In this document: positions 25,906-37,209 of the stretch, piece by piece
How the letters are laid out: each line of letters begins with the position of its first letter
Position numbering within the stretch: the stretch's first letter is position 1
DNA from: Tubiluchus corallicola
Lineage: Eukaryota; Priapulida; Priapulimorpha; Priapulimorphida; Tubiluchidae
Assembly: GCA_030141605.1 (NCBI GenBank)
Contig: JAQGDQ010001480.1
Coordinates: 1 to 38,749, forward strand
DNA length: 38,749 bases
Direction of reading: 5' to 3'
Position numbers and translations under genes: made by a program
The notes under the pieces: model-generated
The model's input: the letters and a program-made list of their open reading frames with translations, nothing else
Told to the model about the DNA's origin: nothing
Databases searched by the model: none

Positions 25906-27092
25906 TTATACCAGCACAGCAATCTTATATGATCCTATAATCCCAGGTAAATCTTCAAGGTAGAACTTCAGTCTAGCCGCAAGAAATGTCCAGAACCATG
26001 TTATACAATAAATGTTGTAGCTGACGGAATGTCCAAAAAACAAAACTTCTAATTCCGCATTGGCTTGCTAACGGTTATTTATTCCGGGAAAAAAAATAAA
26101 TCAAAATAGGCGTGAATATCCTTATTATATTTAGGTGTGAAAATCATTACACATCATTAAATCATTACAAAATGAATTACAAAACATTACAGATTACAAA
26201 AAACTGTAAATGTAGTGTTGCAAAGTAGAAATGTTGCATCAAATAGAAATTAAACTTTGAACTTACGTATATTGGCCAGCTCTGGCATTTAAATCTTAAA
26301 AGCATCAACAAACTGCAAGTCACAAGTCACATTTATTTTCACAAGATCAAATCAGGCTATATTAAGCAGAATCTAGACAGAGTGACACTCTTACTGTCAT
26401 ATTGCTTTCTGTATAAAGAAAGATAAATCACCTGAGTATATAAGTATGCAGTCCAAATTTATAGCAAGTAATTTATTCAAGGCCTAAAAGGTGGCAGCAC
26501 ATTACAGTATCATTATCCCCAGCAATGCTATTATTCAACGACAGGAGTTAAATACATTTTGATTTGAGTTCAACTTCATTATACGTCTTTGACAAAGGCC
26601 GGGCGATTTTAGTTTAACGAGGAAACGACAAAAGACAATTGTGTGGCAACAGAAACGAATTAACGAGTTATTATAACCCAAACATGTTCTGAGCAAGAAA
26701 ATAATAAAGAAATTAATGTGACGGGTTTGAACCAACATCCTTACGATTATGTGTCGTGACGGCTGTACGTCACACACATAAAACAGATCGAAGTTAAAAG
26801 AAATTTACGTTCTCGGGAAGCCAAAGTGTCTGCCTGTCTACTTTAATGTTTTCGACCAAGTGGCTTCATTTCCGAGTCTCGTTGTGGCTTGAAGCCAGGT
26901 TTTATTGATTTCATCTCCCTGTCGGTTCTCACAATTATTCTGCTTTTCTCATGGTGCGTGCCACGTCCAAATGCAGCATCAGATTAGTAAGAGCTGAGTG
27001 CAAATGCAGTTTGTGCTCAACTGCTTGTGTATGACGTATTTAGAGTGAAATTTGCAGCAGAAATGTTTTATGGAGAAGAAAATAGACAAGGG
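25906..27092. other. unassigned intergenic sequence
   Basis: AT-rich; no gene is recognised. It contains the SINE-like stretch at 26535-26790. Nothing else can be named. Confidence 0.45.
26535..26790 (-). mobile_element. tRNA-Met-like SINE candidate
   Basis: On the minus strand TGTGACG (5') and CGTCACA (3') form a perfect 7-bp acceptor-like stem (about 26716-26773). Between them ACGA-CACATAA-TCGT is an anticodon stem-loop reading CAT, and GTTGGTTCAAACCC resembles a B box. The D arm is shortened, so the head spans about 58 nt. A non-tRNA body of ~180 bp with AAATCGCCCGGCCTTTGTCA follows to about 26535. It is a likely SINE, family unknown. Confidence 0.4.
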
Positions 27093-29772
27093 ACAATGAA
27101 ATGTGCAATTGCAGTTACGTGTACAATGTAAAACCTGAGAGAAAAGGTGTTGAAATACAGGTATACTCATAAGGTAAAACGTAATAGCTTTTTTAACAAT
27201 GAAATGTGCAATTGCAGTTACGTGTACAATGTAAAACCTGAGAGAAAAGGTGTTGAAATACAGGTATACTCATAAGGTAAAACGTAATAGCTTTTTTAGC
27301 AATGAAATGTGCAATTGCAGTTACGTGTACAATGTAAAACCTGAGAGAAAAGGTGTTGAAATCCAGGTATACTCATAAGGTAAAACGTAATAGCTTTTTT
27401 AACAATGAAATGTGCAATTGCAGTTACGTGTACAATGTAAAACCTGAGAGAAAAGGTGTTGAAATCCAGGTATACTCATAAGGTAAAACGTAATAGCTTT
27501 TTTAGCAATGAAATGTGCAATTGCAGTTACGTGTACAATGTAAAACCTGAGAGAAAAGGTGTTGAAATACAGGTACATTCATAAGGTAAAACGTAATAGC
27601 TTTTTTAACAATGAAATGTGCAATTGCAGTTACGTGTACAATGTAAAACCTGAGAGAAAAGGTGTTGAAATCCAGGTATACTCGTAAGGTAAAACGTAAT
27701 AGCTTTTTTAGCAATGAAATGTGCAATTGCAGTTACGTGTACAATGTAAAACCTGAGAGAAAAGGTGTTGAAATCCAGGTATACTCATAAGGTAAAACGT
27801 AATTGGTTTTTTAACAATGAAATGTGCAATTGCAGTTACGTGTACAAGGTAAAACCTGAGAGAAAAGGTGTTGAAATACAGGTATACTCATAAGGTAAAA
27901 CGTAATAGCTTTTTTAGCAATGAAATGTGCAATTGCAGTTACGTGTACAATGTAAAACCTGAGAGAAAAGGTGTTGAAATCCAGGTATACTCATAAGGTA
28001 AAACGTAATAGCTTTTTTAGCAATGAAATGTGCAATTGCAGTTACGTGTACAATGTAAAACCTGAGAGAAAAGGTGTTGAAATACAGGTACATTCATAAG
28101 GTAAAACGTAATTGGTTTTTTAACAATGAAATGTGCAATTGCAGTTACGTGTACAATGTAAAACCTGAGAGAAAAGGTGTTGAAATCCAGGTATACTCAT
28201 AAGGTAAAACGTAATAGCTTTTTTAACAATGAAATGTGCAATTGCAGTTACGTGTACAATGTAAAACCTGAGAGAAAAGGTGTTGAAATACAGGTACATT
28301 CATAAGGTAAAACGTAATTGGTTTTTTAACAATGAAATGTGCAATTGCAGTTACGTGTACAATGTAAAATCTGAGAGAAAAGGTGTTGAAATACAGGTAC
28401 ATTCATAAGGTAAAACGTAATTGGTTTTTTAACAATGAAATGTGCAATTGCAGTTACGTGTACAATGTAAAACCTGAGAGAAAAGATGTTGAAATACAGG
28501 TACATTCATAAGGTAAAACGTAATTGGTTTTTTAACAATGAAATGTGCAATTGCAGTTACGTGTACAATGTAAACTCTGAGAGAAAAGGTGTTGAAATAC
28601 AGGTACATTCATAAGGTAAAACGTAATTGGTTTTTTAACAATGAAATGTGCAATTGCAGTTACGTGTACAATGTAAAACCTGAGAGAAAAGGTGTTGAAA
28701 TACAGGTACATTCATAAGGTAAAACGTAATTGGTTTTTTAACAATGAAATGTGCAATTGCAGTTACGTGTACAATGTAAAATCTGAGAGAAAAGGTGTTG
28801 AAATACAGGTACATTCATAAGGTAAAACGTAATTGGTTTTTTAACAATGAAATGTGCAATTGCAGTTACGTGTACAATGTAAAATCTGAGAGAAAAGGTG
28901 TTGAAATACAGGTACATTCATAAGGTAAAACGTAATTGGTTTTTTAACAATGAAATGTGCAATTGCAGTTACGTGTACAATGTAAAACCTGAGAGAAAAG
29001 GTGTTGAAATCCAGGTATACTCATAAGGTAAAACGTAATAGCTTTTTTAACAATGAAATGTGCAATTGCAGTTACGTGTACAATGTAAAACCTGAGAGAA
29101 AAGGTGTTGAAATCCAGGTATACTCATAAGGTAAAACGTAATAGCTTTTTTAACAATGAAATGTGCAATTGCAGTTACGTGTACAATGTAAAACCTGAGA
29201 GAAAAGGTGTTGAAATCCAGGTATACTCATAAGGTAAAACGTAATAGGTTTTTTAACAATGAAATGTGCAATTGCAGTTATGTGTACAATGTAAAACCTG
29301 AGAGAAAAGGTGTTGAAATCCAGGTATACTCATAAGGTAAAACGTAATAGGTTTTTTAACAATGAAATGTGCAATTGCAGTTACGTGTACAATGTAAAAC
29401 CTGAGAGAAAAGGTGTTGAAATCCAGGTATACTCATCAGGTAAAACGTAATAGCTTTTTTAACAGTGAAACGTGCAATTGCAGTTACGTGTACAAGGTAA
29501 AACCTGAGAGAAAAGGTGTTGAAATCCAGGTATACTCATAAGGTAAAACGTAATAGCTTTTTTAACAATGAAATGTGCAATTGCAGTTACGTGTACAATG
29601 TAAAACCTGAGAAAAAAGGTGTTGAAATCCAGGTATACTCATAAGGTAAAACGTAATAGCTTTTTTAACAATGAAATGTGCAATTGCAGTTACGTGTACA
29701 ATGTAAAACCTGAGAAAAAAGGTGTTGAAATCCAGGTATACTCATAAGGTAAAACGTAATAGCTTTTTTAAC
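27093..29772. repeat. 103-bp satellite-like array (26 copies)
   Basis: The unit contains ACAATGAAATGTGCAATTGC, AGTTACGTGTACAATGTAAA, ACCTGAGAGAAAAGGTGTTG and CATAAGGTAAAACGTAAT; the period is exactly 103 bp. Unit types differ at TACATTCAT/TATACTCAT, TTGG/TAGC before the T tract, and AAC/AGC after it. From 27195 to 27916 the AAC and AGC types alternate, a 206-bp dimer. From about 28328 to 28946 the TTGG type dominates, then TAGC-AAC to the end. A palindromic GCAATTGC is in every unit. Confidence 0.97.
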
Positions 29773-30074
29773 GAAATTAATTCTTCTTCTCACCTGTGCG
29801 AGTTTTCTATATACTGACAGAGGCGTAGGAGGTGGGTGGGTGGGGGGTGGCGGGTTATGGGGGGTGTTGTCGGGGGTTAAACTTTCCTGGGTACATGAAT
29901 TGCACGTTTTCAGGGCAAATAATTCCGTTTTAAAACTTAAAAATTTAAGATTTCAATATTTAAAAATCACATTAAGCCTACTTCTTTTTCCTGCCTATAA
30001 TTAAAGTGTTTGCATAATTACCATATTCGCCAACAGAGTGCAGCACACTGTAGTGGTAACAATATTGTCTGTTT
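29773..30074. other. unassigned spacer with G-rich tract
   Basis: Contains a very G-rich run at 29827-29876 (GGTGGGTGGGTGGGGGGTGG and following), which could form a G-quadruplex on the plus strand. No gene is seen. Confidence 0.5.
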
Positions 30075-30460
30075 TTATTGTGCGCACGCGCATTTGCTGC
30101 AGCTAAAACATTCAGTGTACCACAGCAACGCATCTTAACAACAACTGTCACGTGACGTATGGGTAAAGCAGAGCTGTTTGCTGCATCAGTTCAGTAACTT
30201 CAATTGTTTTACGTAGACTTTACTTAATTATGCATTAGTCTGTGCATAGAGTGATTTACTAGCAGGATCTTGCTTGGGAACAAGAAAAAATGAACTAGGT
30301 AAGGTTCTAGCTAGCTGACAAAACTGTTACTATTACACTAGCATGGGCTGCGAGGCGTTGTCAAGTGTACACAAATGCGTTCTCTGGTACACTTAACCTT
30401 TGACCTTTTCACAATCATCATCAATCGCTGGAACTGTGAAAAGGCTTATTGTTATGATTA
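30075..30460 (-). repeat. dispersed repeat family E, copy 2 (inverted, plus short direct piece)
   Basis: 30075-30267 matches the reverse complement of 1276-1470. 30385-30460 matches the end of that repeat in direct orientation (ACACTTAACCTTTGACCT and AACTGTGAAAAGGCTT). The locus is therefore a fold-back arrangement of one repeat family. Confidence 0.65.
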
Positions 30461-30536
30461 TCTACATGTTTCCTATTGAAAGATTAATACTAATTTGAGA
30501 ATTGCTTGTCTGCATCATCAAACTTTTGTCTTTCAG

Positions 30537-30634
30537 TTCACGTGTACTACTTCGATAAGAAGCCAAACAAGACAAAAATGCCAAGCAAATGATTGTCAGT
30601 ATGGCTTCTGCAAATGTGGATGCGGCGACCACAG
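30537..30634 (+). CDS. candidate exon, function unknown
   Basis: A 98-nt segment between a good acceptor (CTTTTGTCTTTCAG) and a good donor (ACAG|GTAAGT). One frame starts at ATG 30589 (or 30601), reads MIVSMASANVDAATT and splices in phase 1 to 32650-32685. A second frame is open throughout and Cys-rich (CQANDCQYGFCKCGCGD), but meets a stop if joined to the same downstream exon. No family is recognised; this rests on splice patterns only and may be chance. Confidence 0.2.
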
Positions 30635-30659
30635 GTAAGTGAAGCCATGTTATGCATTT

Positions 30660-30770
30660 AAGAACAGCAGCAACCACTACGCCTGAAAATTTCTATTCAA
30701 ATGTAGTATATTTTAAATTTTTGCTTTATAAGCAGTTCTTTGCAAATTTCGTTGTTATATTTTTCCAAGT
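30660..30770 (+). repeat. dispersed element family D, copy C (tail only)
   Basis: Contains CAGCAACCACTACGCCTGAA, AATTTCTATTC and the TTTGCTTTATAAGCAGTTCT tail, as in copies A and B. It then runs directly into the 72-bp array, whose unit is the last part of this tail. Confidence 0.85.
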
Positions 30771-32262
30771 TTAAGTGACAACAGTAAAATAAACGCATCA
30801 TACTGAGTGACTTGTTTTTTCATTTAACACACCACAAACAGTTTAAGTGATAACAGTAAAATAAACCCAACATACTGAGTGACTTGTTCTTTCCTTTAGC
30901 ACACCACAAATAGTTTAAGTGATAACAGTAAAATAAACCCAACATGCTGAGTGACTTGTTCTTTCCTTTAGCACACCACAAACAGTTTAAGTGATAACAG
31001 TAAAATAAACCCATCATACTGAGTGACTTGTTTTTTCATTTAACACACCACAAACAGTTTAAGTGATAACAGTAAAATAAACCCAACATACTGAGTGATT
31101 TGTTCTTTCCTTTAGCACACCACAAATAGTTTAAGTGATAACAGTAAAATGAACCCAACATGCTGAGTGATTTGTTCTTTCCTTTTGCACACCACAAACA
31201 GTTCAAGTGATAACGGTAAAATAAACCCAACATGCTGAGTGACTTGTTCTTTCCTTTAGCACACCACAAGCAGTTTAAGTGATAACAGTAAAATAAACGC
31301 AACATACTGAGTGACTTGTTCTTTCCTTTAGCACACCACAAACAGTTTAAGTGATAACAGTAAAATAAACCCAACATGCTGAGTGACTTGTTCTTTCCTT
31401 TAGCATACCACAAACAGTTTAAGTGATAACAGTAAAATAAACCCAACATACTGAGTGACTTGTTCTTTCCTTTAGCACACCACAAACAGTTTAAGTGATA
31501 ACAGTAAAATAAACCCAACATACTGAGTGATTTGTTCTTTCCTTTAGCACACCACAAATAGTTTAAGTGATAACAGTAAAATGAACCCAACATGCTGAGT
31601 GATTTGTTCTTTCCTTTTGCACACCGCAAACAGTTCAAGTGATAACGGTAAAATAAACCCAACATGCTGAGTGACTTGTTCTTTCCTTTAGCACACCACA
31701 AGCAGTTTAAGTGATAACAGTAAAATAAACGCAACATACTGAATGACTTGTTCTTTCCTTTAGCACACCACAAACAGTTTAAGAGATAACAGTAAAATAA
31801 ACCCAACATACTGAGTGACTTGTTCTTTCCTCTAGCACACCACAAACAGTTTAAAAGATAACAGTAAAATAAATCCAACACACTGAGTGACTTGTTCTTT
31901 CCTTTACCACACCACAAACAGTTTAAGAGATAACAGTAAAATAAACCCAACATACTGAGCGACTTGTTCTTTCCTCTAGCACACCACAAACAGTTTAAGA
32001 GATAACAGTAAAATAAATCCAACACACTGAGTGACTTGTTCTTTCCTTTACCACACCACAAACAGTTTAAGTGATAACAGTAAAATAAACCCAACATACC
32101 GAATGACTTGTTCTTTCCTTTAGCACACCACAAACAGTTTAAGAGATAACAGGAAAATAAACCCAACATACTGAGTGACTTGTTCTTTCCTGTAGCACAC
32201 CACAAACAGTTTAAGAGATAACAGTAAAATAAATCCAACACACTGAGTAACTTGTTCTCTCG
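30771..32262. repeat. 72-bp minisatellite grown from the family D tail (~20 copies)
   Basis: The unit contains AGTTTAAGTGATAACAGTAA, AATAAACCCAACATACTGAG and TGACTTGTTCTTTCCTTTAG, then a CACACCACAAAC linker. At 72 bp it is 24 codons long, so the minus strand has a 401-codon open frame of 24-residue repeats (core LFYCYHLNCLWCAKGKNKSL). A single-copy form of the same unit lies in copy A near 9195-9250, so the open frame is best explained by repeat arithmetic. Confidence 0.95.
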
Positions 32263-32649
32263 TTTAAAGCTAATGAAGTATTTTCAGTATTCTTCACTGT
32301 AACACAACCCCATCAATAACCCTGCGCCACGCTTCATTGACCACAATGAAAGAAGTTTCAAAATTAGAAACGCACAGAAATAAATCAGCGTGTCGTGAAA
32401 CCCGTAATGAGTCTTTCCTACAGTTTGAATACACTGCACCCGGCACTGCATCTAATTGAACTTGGTTGTTACAGGACCGGTACCTAGTTCGTTGTTAAGA
32501 GCGAGTATTCAGAATGGGTTGTCTCAGTTTATCAGCAGGCCTAATTTTTTATGGTCACATTATTCAGAATGGTTTGTCTGAAATTGCCAGTAATTTAGTA
32601 ATTTTTATTCTAACTCTTTTGCTTCTTCAATGTTATTTTTATTTTGCAG
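32263..32649. other. unassigned sequence, possible intron end
   Basis: No gene is recognised. Its right end is a long pyrimidine-rich tract finishing TTTTATTTTGCAG at 32649, a strong-looking plus-strand acceptor. A second possible acceptor is GTTGTTACAG near 32475. Confidence 0.35.
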
Positions 32650-32685
32650 GTAACGCCACACACCGGCCTTCACCGGAAGCTGCGC
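32650..32685 (+). CDS. candidate 36-nt micro-exon, function unknown
   Basis: Lies between TTTTGCAG and GTAAGT. It is GC-rich compared with its flanks. Read in phase 1 it gives (G)NATHRPSPEAA and stays open; both flanking introns would be phase 1. It could follow 30537-30634. No homology is recognised. Confidence 0.2.
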
Positions 32686-32762
32686 GTAAGTACCGCTTTA
32701 ACTATTTTTCTGTAAACTTGAACACAGCTCAAGTTGGTATTCAGTAGGTAAAGACTCAGTTA

Positions 32763-33507
32763 AGCCCATTTCACACTGAGGACTCAAGGAAAAATGAGGC
32801 ACGGAATGTTTTCATGAAGTCAGAAAATATTTAGAAAATTTCCGATTTTTCTTGAAATTCTATGCAGTAAGAAAGTTCATTTCATTTCACAGTGAAACCT
32901 CGCGGTTTTTTTCAGGCGTTCCGGTTAGCAGCAGCCACTTTGCGAGTTTTTATACTGTATAACTAGGTCTAAATTAAGTTATACTTGCCATATTTCTCAT
33001 ATACAAAGTTTAATTAATAATGTTAGTCAATGTAATGTGAGAACTGATTGTTTTTTTAGCAAAGTTCTACTAATCACTTCAAAATCTGAAAATATACGTA
33101 TATAAATTAAATATGTACGTTTATTATTATTATTTTGCATGAATATAACTATCGATGTTGCATTAATAGAACATAAAATCATCAGACTGTTAAAATAGAG
33201 ATTAAATCTTATAATTATATGCTAAAATGTGTTAATTGTTGTTCGTTAAATAAGAAAGAAGTAATTGAGTAGTTAAATTTAAGACTGAATTCCGCGAGGA
33301 TGGAGTACAGTATTCCTATCACGTGGCAAAATTCCTCACGAGGAGGACGCATAGCTTCTAGCTGACAGCAGAATTCATCACGAGGAAGTTTGCCTCGCGT
33401 CCTCGCTGTGAAATGCGTCATAAAAAACAATGTATTTCATTTTCGTGAGGAATGACGCAAGGAATTTCTCCTCGAGGAATTTTGCCGTCTTCAGTGTGAA
33501 ATGGGCC
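32763..33507. mobile_element. MITE-like DNA element, PIF/Harbinger-type candidate
   Basis: Terminal inverted repeats AGCCCATTTCACACTGA (left) and the complement of TCAGTGTGAAATGGGCC (right) are flanked on both sides by TTA (32760-32762 and 33508-33510), a 3-bp target duplication. TTA/TAA duplications are typical of PIF/Harbinger elements. The right half holds many CCTCGCG / CCTCACGAGGA / CCTCGAGGAA subterminal motifs, with GAGGACTCAAGGA and CCTCGCGG on the left. At 745 bp with no transposase it would be non-autonomous. Confidence 0.75.
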
Positions 33508-33510
33508 TTA

Positions 33511-34059
33511 GTGTGAATGTTTGTGAGGAAACGGATCCCATCTTAAACTATTGCTCAAACGAATCTGATTAAATATTGAAATCAACGGATTGACTGCATT
33601 AAATTTCAATTACGGCGTAATTAATTCTAATTTAAAGCATTAAAATTAATTTCAAAGTTTCATTATAACTTTATAAATATTTAATAATAAAGTTGAAATC
33701 ATTGTTTACTTCACAGTATAATGTCAAATGAAAACCGGACGATTGTGTAAACATTAGTTCAAAATAAAGTATTCTTTAAAATACTGAAAACTACAATAAC
33801 TTTTTTTAAAATAAAAACGGAGATTATTCAAAAATTACCTCGGATAGTTAAATTTTGTTAAACTTTCAAAGCTATACGCGGCTCAGCGAATCCATTAAGA
33901 CTGGCCACGGTGCTTTTTGTCACATTCGCGCGGCCGACAAATATGTGCTGTACCGTGATAAGTGTTACCATCAACTCCAGTGTTCATCTTTGACATCAGT
34001 GTGACGTAGAGCTCATTTTCGTGACTTCACATCAACGTCTTATAGCAGCTTTCCCTTAT
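33511..34059. other. unassigned intergenic sequence
   Basis: AT-rich; no gene or array recognised. A GC-richer patch is at 33900-33950. Confidence 0.45.
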
Positions 34060-34250
34060 GCAAACATGCTTGACGCACGGGGAAGATGTCTACAAGTGTA
34101 CAATCTGTGGTTAGTTTGTGACGTAAGCGACAACTGTGTTCGGTTCCGGTTAATTGACTTTCCAAGGCAGTTATTCAAATATTAAAAAAATTGCTAACTT
34201 TTATAGACAAGAAAATGTATATTTTGGATAGTAAATTAAAATGAGATTGA
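34060..34250 (+). repeat. dispersed repeat family G, copy 2
   Basis: Matches 23731-23850 block by block (GGGGAAGATGTCTAC, TATATTTTGGATAGTAAATT). The following 34253-34522 carries an 89-codon minus-strand open frame with no recognised family, probably chance. Confidence 0.7.
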
Positions 34251-34544
34251 GTCTAAATAATCGTTCGTTTTTCCTTTAATTTTGTAAATATTTCATCAAT
34301 CTCACAATTATGTTTCCTGTAATTTGAGACAGATTGAAAGTCGCCGTTTGCACGTGCTATAACTAACGTTGACGTACACACGTTTAATAATCTTACAATT
34401 TGTTCTGATTGGAGGAAATCATAAAGTAATCTGATTGGTTCATAATTTTGTAACTCCTGCCGGACGCGTACTAACCCTTGCTGAATATTTACTACCAGAA
34501 AAAAATTAAAAAAAGGCTGCACAATTATTACTGCAAAAACATTT

Positions 34545-35015
34545 CTGCAAAAACTTAATTAACGTTTAATGACATCACAAACTAACATTTTCAGCAGCAA
34601 AAATATTCCACGAGCGTGTTGCACGTGTTTACAAAAGTGAAAATTGAAGTGCAGTGCTACTGTAAAGTGTTCAGTGTGTTGCACTAAAACTAGGCAAGTT
34701 TTAAGATAAAATTCAAATTTTGAATTTATCGCTGTGTTCACGCATGAGCTGTCGAACGTGTCTCGTCACAAACTAGCACATCCGAACTGAGAGGCACAGC
34801 ACCTGTTTTTTGTGCAATGCGTTTGCGATACTCAGGGGCTAGTGCCCGTGTAACTAGCAAATGGCGAAATATATGTAACAGTGAAGAACTAGTGGCGCGA
34901 ACGCGAAATCGTGTTTGACTGGTAATAATTCTTTTACGTAAGTCATTCTTGAAAAAAATGGTGTGTTTCCTTTCAACATTTTAAAGAGTAGATTGTTTTG
35001 ACCTACAGTTTAAGA
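34545..35015. repeat. dispersed repeat family F, copy 2
   Basis: Aligns with 19440-19920 in the same orientation, without the internal duplication and with an insertion near 34685-34740. The remainder to 35355 shows nothing recognisable. Confidence 0.7.
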
Positions 35016-35355
35016 TCGGGTGTATATTGTCACTAGTCCTGCTAGGCTAGTACACGTTTGTGGACAAAAACCTTCCAGAAATAAAGAAAATATTCCGAGA
35101 TTGTGCAAATGGCAAGTCGATCTAGCTAAGAGCTTTCTCAAGTCGAACGTAACGCAATTATCCACGAGCTTAAGTTGCAGGAAAATGGGTCGGCAACTCC
35201 CCCGGCTATAACTCAATGACTGACCCTATTAAATTTATATACAGGTGGCTTCTTTTCTACATTAGGAAGCCATGTATGGTGAGAAATTGACGCATAAGAC
35301 ACGTGTTGATTCACAGGTTTATTATCTCTTAATAACGACAACGAATAATACTAGC

Positions 35356-35518
35356 GATTAAAGAAAAGGTCAAGCCTTTTAGGAGGTTAGGCTTATTTCA
35401 ATGTTCGCGAAAAATGTTAGAAGGATTTAGTAATAAAACTGCAATAAGCGTCTCGTGTAACGAGTAAAATCACTTTAATGCCGTGATCACTTCATGTTTG
35501 GATGCTCCCATTTTCAAC
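35356..35518 (+). repeat. dispersed element family D, copy D (head only)
   Basis: Runs from ATTAAAGAAAAGGTCAAGCC to GGATGCTCCCATTTTCAA and stops abruptly at 35518, where reverse-transcriptase sequence on the opposite strand begins. Copies A and B continue past this point. Confidence 0.85.
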
Positions 35519-35640
35519 AAGGTTTATATTGTCCAAATTACCGACCGTCAACATATCATTACTGGCAATTTCTACACCTTTTGTAATCTTTAAAAACAAT
35601 TTAACTTTTGTTATGTGATTAGCCAAAAATGTTTTAAAGT

Positions 35641-36683
35641 ATTGCCCCAAATTACGCAGGTGATCAATAAGTTGAATTTCACACCTAACTACATCATCCT
35701 CTGGTTTATCTAATGCTTTCATTAGCCCAGATTACGCAGGTGATCAATAAGTTGAATTTCACACCTAACTACATCATCCTCTGGTTTATCTAATGCTTTC
35801 ATTGGTCCAGATTATGCAGCTGATGAATAAGTTGAATTTCACACCTAACTATATCATCCTCTGGTTTATCTAATGCTTTCATTGGCCCAGATTATGCAGC
35901 TGATCAGTAAGTTGAATTTCACACCTAACTACATCATCCTCTGGTTTATCTAATGCTTTCATTGGCCCAAATTATGCAGCTGATGAATAAGTTGAATTTC
36001 ACACCTAACTACATCATCCTCTGGTTTATCTAATGCTTTCATTGGCCCAGATTATGCAGCTGATGAATAAGTTGAATTTCACACCTAACTACATCATCCT
36101 GTGGTTTATCTAATGCTTTCATTGGCCCAGATTATGCAGCTGATGAATAAGTTGAATTTCACACCTAACTACACCATCCTTTGGTTAATCTGACGCTTTC
36201 ATTGGTCCAGATTATGCAGCTGATGAATAAGTTGAATTTCACACCTAACTACATAATCCTCTGGTTTACCTAACGCTTTCATTGGTCCAGAGTACGCAGA
36301 TAATGAATAAGTTGAATTTCACACCTAACTACATCATCCTCTGGTTTATCTAATGCTTTCATTGGCCCAGATTATGCAGCTGATCAGTAAGTTGAATTTC
36401 ACACCTAACTACATTATCCTCTGGTTTATCTAATGCTTTCATTGGCCCAGATTATGCAGCTGATGAATAAGTTGAATTTCACACCTAACTACATCATCCT
36501 CTGGTTTATCTAACGCTTTCATTGGTCCAGAGTACGCAGATGATGAATAAGTTGAATTTCACACCTAACTACATCATCTTCTGGTTTATCTAATGCTTTC
36601 ATTGGCCCAGATTCGCAGGTGATCAATAAGTTGAATTTCACACTTAACTACATCATCCTCTGGTTTTATCTAATGCTTTCATT
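35641..36683. repeat. 80-bp tandem array inside the retrotransposon (13 copies)
   Basis: GTTGAATTTCACACCTAACT recurs at 35671, 35751, 35831 and every 80 bp to 36551, then at 36630 after a 1-bp loss. The unit codes, on the minus strand, part of MKALDKPEDDVVRCEIQLID. As 80 is not divisible by 3, the array breaks the frame; the coding sense resumes on both sides. Confidence 0.96.
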
Positions 36684-37209
36684 AAAAATTTGCTGACAAT
36701 AGACGAGAACTGTAAATCGATTGGGGGTAAACCACATATTAATTCTGATTCAGTTTTAGGCGGATTGTATTTAACACCAACGGCTGTTTTGTGTATATCA
36801 TATATAAGGTCGTCGAAAGTCTGTATTTTTGAATCTAGCCAGGATGTAGCGGCGTACAATAACGTTGGCAAAACAGTGATTTTAGCTAAAGCAACGATCG
36901 TGGCCATCTTTAATCCTTTATATTTAAAACATAATTTTTTTGATTTTAAGTCATTTATTCCAGGCTTTCTGTCTCGTAGTAGTTACGTGCGCCTCAAATT
37001 TAAGTTCATTATCAACATTTACTCCTAATACATTAAATCTATTCACATATTTAATTTGTTCATTTCCAAACATTAGATTTGGGGGGGGGGGGGGTTGGCT
37101 CGTATTTTAACTTCAATGAGTTTTTGCACATTATGGCTTCTGTTTTATTCTCAGTGCAGTTAATATTCATATGCCACATGTTACACCACTTAAACAAATT
37201 ATCACATTG

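Noticed and set aside
34253-34522. 89-codon minus-strand open frame with a plausible amino-acid mix
   Set aside because: No recognised domain, AT-rich flanks, no splice or start support; kept only as a mention in the neighbouring repeat entry.
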